Assembly: GCA_039180675.1 (NCBI GenBank)
Contig: JBCDDC010000011.1
Location: 67,155-131,154 of the forward strand
Source of the DNA: Thermohalobaculum sp039180675
GTDB lineage: Bacteria; Pseudomonadota; Alphaproteobacteria; Rhodobacterales; Rhodobacteraceae
Length of the DNA stretch: 64,000 bases
Direction: 5' to 3'
This document shows positions 60,323 through 64,000 of the stretch, one piece after another. The position numbers were made by a program, and so were the translations under genes. The stretch's first letter is position 1, and the number at the start of each line of letters is the position of its first letter. A model generated the notes under the pieces. The model was not told the DNA's origin. It worked only from the letters and a program-made list of their open reading frames with translations, and did not search any database.

Positions 60323-61390
60323 TCAGGCCGCGAGGTTTGCGCGATTGGCTTCGAGCTTCGCATCGATGAGGGAGACCGTGCGGTCGAGGGTCGGGATCTC
60401 GACGCCGGCGCCCTTGGCCAGCGTCTGCACGATCCGGTCAACCCGCTCGATCCGCGGTGCGCCGGCGGCGAGGGCGCGGGCCGCTGAGGACGGCTTGGCG
60501 AGGCCCTTCGCGGCGTTGGCGTACTTCTCGAACGGCACCATGTCCGCGGGATCCGCGCCGAGGGTGACGCAGAGCCGGTTGACCGCCTCATAGACCTCTC
60601 CCGACAGCGCGGGGTCGGCATGCACCGCCTCGGCGATGGCGCGGGGGGCGCCCTCGGTCACGCAGCGATAGTTGCCGGTGATCAGCATCGCCCATTTTGC
60701 GAGGGGGACGAAGAGGGAGGAGTGCACCTTCAGCTTCACCGGGATCTCCAGCTTCTCCGGCCCGCAGCGGATCGCCTGGATGTCCGACTGGATGTGGCGG
60801 AGCATGTCGGTGTGGCGCGCGTCCTCGAAGGCGGCGACCTTGAAGTTGGTCGGCAGGCTGACCTGCAGCAGGTTGAGCCGCTCCTCCGGCGGGCGGAACG
60901 CCTGCGGGTCGGGGCTCGCGAGGGTGAAGAGCGCGGGGTCGAACCCGTCCCACACCTCCGGCTCGGTGAAGCAGGCGCGCAGCGCGTCGACATCAGCCCC
61001 CGGCAGGCGGGCGAGATAGGGGAGCGGCGGCATGTTCATGATCGACATCACGGGCCGGCCCGAGGCGGCGACCCGCCCTAGCAACTCCTTCACCGGCGGG
61101 GCGCTGTATTGCGGCTCCTGCATCGCGAGGGCGACCAGGTCGTACTCGGCGGGATCGACCTCGGCGGGGCCCGCCGCGTCGAGATGCCCGGGGGCGTCCG
61201 CGCTCCGCAGCGTCAACGGCACTTCCCGGCCCCGGAGCGGCATGCGCACGACCGAGCCTTGGGCGTTGAACAGGGCGACCTCCTCGGGCAGACAGACAAG
61301 GCGCACGTCATGGCCCGCCATCGCGAGCTTTGTGCCGAGCAGCGAGCCGTAGGAGGCGCCGAGGATCAGGATCTTGAAGCTGTGAGACAT
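60323..61390 (-). CDS. Ketopantoate reductase-like (PanE/ApbA fold) dehydrogenase
   Basis: The 355-aa protein has an N-terminal NAD(P)-binding motif KILILGASYGSLLGTKLAMAGHDV and ketopantoate-reductase-like later segments (LITGNYRCVTEG...IAEAVHADPALSGEVYEAVNRLCVTLG). It is longer than typical PanE (about 300 aa), and the catalytic Lys segment is not clearly recognisable, so a different substrate is likely. A perfect palindrome lies 33 bp upstream of its start. Confidence 0.7.
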   Translation of the reverse strand: MSHSFKILILGASYGSLLGTKLAMAGHDVRLVCLPEEVALFNAQGSVVRMPLRGREVPLTLRSADAPGHLDAAGPAEVDPAEYDLVALAMQEPQYSAPPVKELLGRVAASGRPVMSIMNMPPLPYLARLPGADVDALRACFTEPEVWDGFDPALFTLASPDPQAFRPPEERLNLLQVSLPTNFKVAAFEDARHTDMLRHIQSDIQAIRCGPEKLEIPVKLKVHSSLFVPLAKWAMLITGNYRCVTEGAPRAIAEAVHADPALSGEVYEAVNRLCVTLGADPADMVPFEKYANAAKGLAKPSSAARALAAGAPRIERVDRIVQTLAKGAGVEIPTLDRTVSLIDAKLEANRANLAA

Positions 61391-61422
61391 GTTGGTTCTC
61401 CGGTTTCGGGTCTGACCTATAT

Positions 61423-61438
61423 GTTTCCGATAGGAAAC
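61423..61438. promoter_or_regulatory. Palindromic operator-like site
   Basis: The perfect inverted repeat GTTTCC-GATA-GGAAAC lies in the 179-bp gap between the ketopantoate reductase-like gene (start 61390, minus) and the small membrane protein gene (start 61570, plus). A further GGAAAC half-site lies near 61469. On the minus strand a TATAGG sits just downstream. A dimeric repressor (TetR/MarR type) is likely, but none is encoded beside it. Confidence 0.5.
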
Positions 61439-61569
61439 TCATGTCCAGATCCGCACCTTCCGCCTCATGGAAACGAAATTATCGTGCGTGCGCGTTCAGA
61501 TCACAGTCCCGGATGACAGCCCGCGTCGGCGGATGTATGGAGGATGGCAAGTCCTGAGGGAGGGAGAGC

Positions 61570-61950
61570 ATGCGCAACGCGGCACTGGTTCTGGGGGTCA
61601 TCGGCGGCATCGTCGGGATGGTGGTCGGCTTCTTCGCCTATGGCTGGGCCGAGTTTGGATCGTGGTTCGTGACCGAGACCGGTGTGGGTCAGGAATATGT
61701 CGGCACGGCCGACGAGCAGCGCCAGGCGAAGCTGATCGGGCTGGGCGCGCCGATCCTGGCGATCGCCGGTGGCGCCATGTCAGCCAGTCAGCCGATTGCC
61801 GCGGCAGTGCTGATGGCGGGCGCGAGCTATGGGATCTACCACGGCTTCGGCTTCGGTCTCTTCACCATGTTTCCGATCGCGATGTGCGGGCTGGGCGCGA
61901 TCCTCGCCCTGATCGGCAAGTTTCTCGGGCGCGACGAGACGATTTCCTAA
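61570..61950 (+). CDS. Small membrane protein of unknown function
   Basis: The 126-aa protein has four hydrophobic helices (ALVLGVIGGIVGMVVGFFAYG; IGLGAPILAIAGGAM; PIAAAVLMAGASYGIY; MFPIAMCGLGAILALIG). It resembles DUF4064-type small membrane proteins in layout only. GAGGGAGGGAGAG precedes the ATG. It lies 66 bp before the antiporter gene. Confidence 0.65.
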   Translation: MRNAALVLGVIGGIVGMVVGFFAYGWAEFGSWFVTETGVGQEYVGTADEQRQAKLIGLGAPILAIAGGAMSASQPIAAAVLMAGASYGIYHGFGFGLFTMFPIAMCGLGAILALIGKFLGRDETIS

Positions 61951-62016
61951 TTTATTCGGCCAATTTAGCGGCCCCGCCTTGCACTTTGGCGGCCCGATCG
62001 GCGACACTTTCGCCGC

Positions 62017-63672
62017 ATGCAGGACTTTCTTGGCCTAGACACTCTGACGATATCCCTGGCCGTCGCTTTCGCGCTGGGGCTCGGCGCGCGCATGCTCACC
62101 ATGCCGCCAATGGTCGGCTTTCTGCTGGCGGGTTTCGTGCTCTCTGCGTTGGGTGTGGAGAGTGAGGAGCGGCTGGAGCAGATCGCCGATATGGGGGTCC
62201 TGCTGCTCCTCTTCACCATCGGGCTGAAGCTCAACATCAAGTCGTTGTTCCGCTGGCCGATCGTCGGCACCGCCGCGCTGCATCTGAGCGGGTGGATGAT
62301 CGTGGTCGGCAGCCTGATCTTTGTCACCGGGCTTGCCGGGATCGGGCGCTATGTCGGGCTCGAGTGGACACAGATCGCGGTGATCACCTTCGCGCTCAGC
62401 TTCTCCTCAACCGTCTTCGCGGTGAAGATCTTCGACGACAAGGGTGAGCTCGGCTCGGTCCACGGGCGCACGGCGATCGGGATCCTGATCTTTCAGGATA
62501 TCGCGGCGGCGATCTTCCTGACCGCCGCGGGCGGGCAGCTGCCCTCGATCTGGGCGCTGGCGCTGGTGGCGCTGTTCTTCCTGCGCCCGGTGCTTTTTGC
62601 CGTGCTCAACAAGATCGGCCATGGCGAGATGCTGCCGCTGTTCGGGTTCTTCGCGCTGATCGTGCTGGGGGTGGCGAGCTTCAAGCTGGTCGGGCTGAAG
62701 CCGGATCTGGGCGCGCTGGTGCTGGGCATGATGCTGGCCGATCACCGCCGCGCGCCGGAGGTCGCGGACAGCCTGTTCGGGTTCAAGGAGCTTTTCCTGA
62801 TCGGCTTCTTCCTGCAGATCGGGCTGCAGGGAGTGCCCTCGGTCGACCTTCTCCTGACCGCGGTGGCGCTGATGGGCTTGCTTGTGCTCAAGGCGGTGGG
62901 CTTCTTCCTTCTGCTGGTGCTGTTCCACCTGCGCGCGCGCACCGCGTTGCTCGGTGCGCTGGGGCTCTCGACCTATTCCGAGTTCGGGCTCATCGTCGGC
63001 GATGTCGCGGTGAAGGACGGGCTGCTGCACCCGGACTGGCTGACAACGATTGCGCTCGCCGTCGCGCTCTCCTTCCTGATCCTCTCGCCCATGAACGCGA
63101 TCGGGCACAGCCTCTATGCCCGGCTCACCCGGCGGCTGCGCCGGTTCGAGTATCGCAATGTGGATGCCGAGGATGAGCGGCTCAGAACCGGGGATGCCTC
63201 GATCGTCATCTTCGGGATGGGCCGGCTCGGCCAGTCGATCTACCGGCGCATGCACATGACCTACGGCGACGATCTCGTCGGGGTGGAGACCAACCCCCAG
63301 CGCGTGACGGAACTGCAGGCCCGTGGATGGAACGTGATGCATGGCGACGCGACCGACAGCGATTTCTGGTACCGCGCCAGCCGCACCGGTGCGACCGCCC
63401 GCGCAGTGCTGCTCGCGATGCCCGAGCACCGTGCCAATCTCTTCGCGCTGGAGCAGATCCGCGGCCAGGGCTTCACGGGCTATATCGCGGCGATCGCCCG
63501 CTATCCCGACGAGGTCGAACGCCTGCGCGCGGGCGGGGCCAATTTCGCGCTCGATCTCTTCGGCGAGGCGGGGGCCGGTTTCGCCGATGACGTGGAGGAG
63601 CGGCTGCGCGCGGTCAATCTCGACGCGGACTGGGACACGACGGGGCGCCGTCTGGCTGCGCCGAACGACTGA
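62017..63672 (+). CDS. CPA2-type cation/proton antiporter with TrkA-N domain (KefB/YbaL-like)
   Basis: The 551-aa protein has an N-terminal Na+/H+-exchanger domain of about 12-13 helices (about 1-370: LGLGARMLTMPPMVGFLLAGFVLS, ALSFSSTVFAVKIFDDKGELGSVHGRTAIGILIFQDI with the conserved QD, and LSTYSEFGLIVG). A TrkA-N nucleotide-binding domain follows (about 400-520: IVIFGMGRLGQSIYRRM, GVETNPQRV, GDATDSDFW). It probably exports K+ or Na+ in exchange for protons, gated by NAD(H) or another ligand. A short GCCCG/CGGGC hairpin (63678-63692) follows the stop. Confidence 0.87.
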   Translation: MQDFLGLDTLTISLAVAFALGLGARMLTMPPMVGFLLAGFVLSALGVESEERLEQIADMGVLLLLFTIGLKLNIKSLFRWPIVGTAALHLSGWMIVVGSLIFVTGLAGIGRYVGLEWTQIAVITFALSFSSTVFAVKIFDDKGELGSVHGRTAIGILIFQDIAAAIFLTAAGGQLPSIWALALVALFFLRPVLFAVLNKIGHGEMLPLFGFFALIVLGVASFKLVGLKPDLGALVLGMMLADHRRAPEVADSLFGFKELFLIGFFLQIGLQGVPSVDLLLTAVALMGLLVLKAVGFFLLLVLFHLRARTALLGALGLSTYSEFGLIVGDVAVKDGLLHPDWLTTIALAVALSFLILSPMNAIGHSLYARLTRRLRRFEYRNVDAEDERLRTGDASIVIFGMGRLGQSIYRRMHMTYGDDLVGVETNPQRVTELQARGWNVMHGDATDSDFWYRASRTGATARAVLLAMPEHRANLFALEQIRGQGFTGYIAAIARYPDEVERLRAGGANFALDLFGEAGAGFADDVEERLRAVNLDADWDTTGRRLAAPND

Positions 63673-64000
63673 AACGAGCCCGGAAAGCGGGCGAATTCAA
63701 GGCCTTGGACCCCAGCCGAAAAAACTTCCGGAAGGGCCGAAAAAGGGTGTTGCGCGGGAAATGGAATCTGCGTATACCCCGCGCTCACCGGCGGCGGGGC
63801 GCTCAGTGCTTCGCCGCCGATTGTTTCCGGGCCTGGGCCCTTGGCGCGAGACCGGAAGCCGCTCTTTGAGATTGTGATGATGTTATGAAGGGATATGCGG
63901 GCGGTTTTGTGCTGTTACGGCATTTGGACTGTTCGGATATCGGCATCTTAGGTGGTTTTGTTGTTTCGTGCTCAAGCAGCGCGAAGCGCGGTAGCACCGA
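63673..64000 (+). promoter_or_regulatory. Putative rRNA operon promoter and leader
   Basis: No protein gene is seen. TTGCGC (63750-63755), exactly 17 nt, TATACC (63773-63778) is a strong promoter. Downstream lie a GGCGGCG/CGCCGCC hairpin (63790-63818) and CGCTCTTTGA (63860-63869), which matches the antitermination boxA of rrn operons (E. coli TGCTCTTTAACA). The A+T-rich stretch ATGAAGGGATATGCGGGCGG resembles 16S leader sequence that I recall from Rhodobacteraceae. I infer that an rrn operon begins just outside the window. Confidence 0.55.

Noticed and set aside
62407..63429. A 340-codon minus-strand frame opposite the antiporter
   Set aside because: Shadow frame of a certain membrane protein gene; Gln/His/Arg-rich.

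Overview
The window is chromosomal DNA of a high-GC alphaproteobacterium, most likely a member of the Rhodobacteraceae (Roseobacter/Rhodobacter group). The reasons are an atpHAGDC cluster lacking the F0 genes, hslV and hslU beside hisB-hisH, family-typical proteins (DUF1194, DUF1223, DUF938, a carnitine dehydrogenase-thioesterase fusion), tight ATGA/GTGA gene overlaps, and strong G/C preference at third codon positions. I see no phage, transposase, CRISPR array, tRNA or complete rRNA gene.

Layout. 0.4-5.2 kb: F1-ATPase operon atpHAGDC (+). 5.2-9.7 kb: minus-strand rppH, ctpA, an envC-type gene and gpmI. 9.9-16 kb: a DUF1223 protein (+), then an apparent eight-gene minus-strand operon. That operon runs from a three-subunit, cobalt-type nitrile hydratase-like enzyme with a cupin gene inserted in it, through DMT and MATE transporters, to a lipid A-type acyltransferase and a GFA-family protein. 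16-21.3 kb: YceI-like and DUF4399 secreted proteins, a DUF938 methyltransferase, infC (apparent AUA start), a secreted metallo-hydrolase, a TPR/SPOR-like protein and a membrane protein.

21.5-36.9 kb: a catabolic region that I read as carnitine/crotonobetaine degradation. It holds an ADP-forming acyl-CoA ligase, a PfpI-family protein, caiD, a PuuE-like deacetylase, MmgE/PrpD, an HSL-type esterase, an acyl-CoA dehydrogenase, an SDR, carnitine dehydrogenase fused to a thioesterase, and a dehydrocarnitine-cleavage (BKACE) gene broken by one extra base in a homopolymer. Just downstream of the carnitine dehydrogenase are two tandem paralogous ~60-aa proteins with bacteriocin-like GG/AG leaders and a shared AGGSPN tail. 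They are the most unusual small genes in the window.

37-49.3 kb: housekeeping genes (YbaK-type deacylase, CnoX, LON-domain protein, Trm112, a methyltransferase, UbiH-type monooxygenase, amidase, YceI, YHS protein, hisH, hisB, hslV, a membrane protein, hslU), ending in an A+T-rich foreign-looking ORF that overlaps hslU. 49.3-54.8 kb: a possible autoregulated DNA-binding protein with operator-like repeats, a 58-aa ORF, three tandem DUF1194 (vWA-like) secreted proteins, a glyoxalase, a DUF817 membrane protein interrupted by an in-frame TAG, and thyX. 54.9-63.7 kb: a membrane protein, a 2OG dioxygenase, a cytosolic hybrid histidine kinase, an OmpA-like protein, a divergent arginase-family protein, an ArsC-like protein, a ketopantoate reductase-like protein and a TrkA-linked cation/proton antiporter. 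The last 300 bases carry what looks like an rRNA promoter, a boxA and a leader, so I predict an rrn operon starting just beyond the right edge.

All assignments come from reading motifs by eye. No database search was run.
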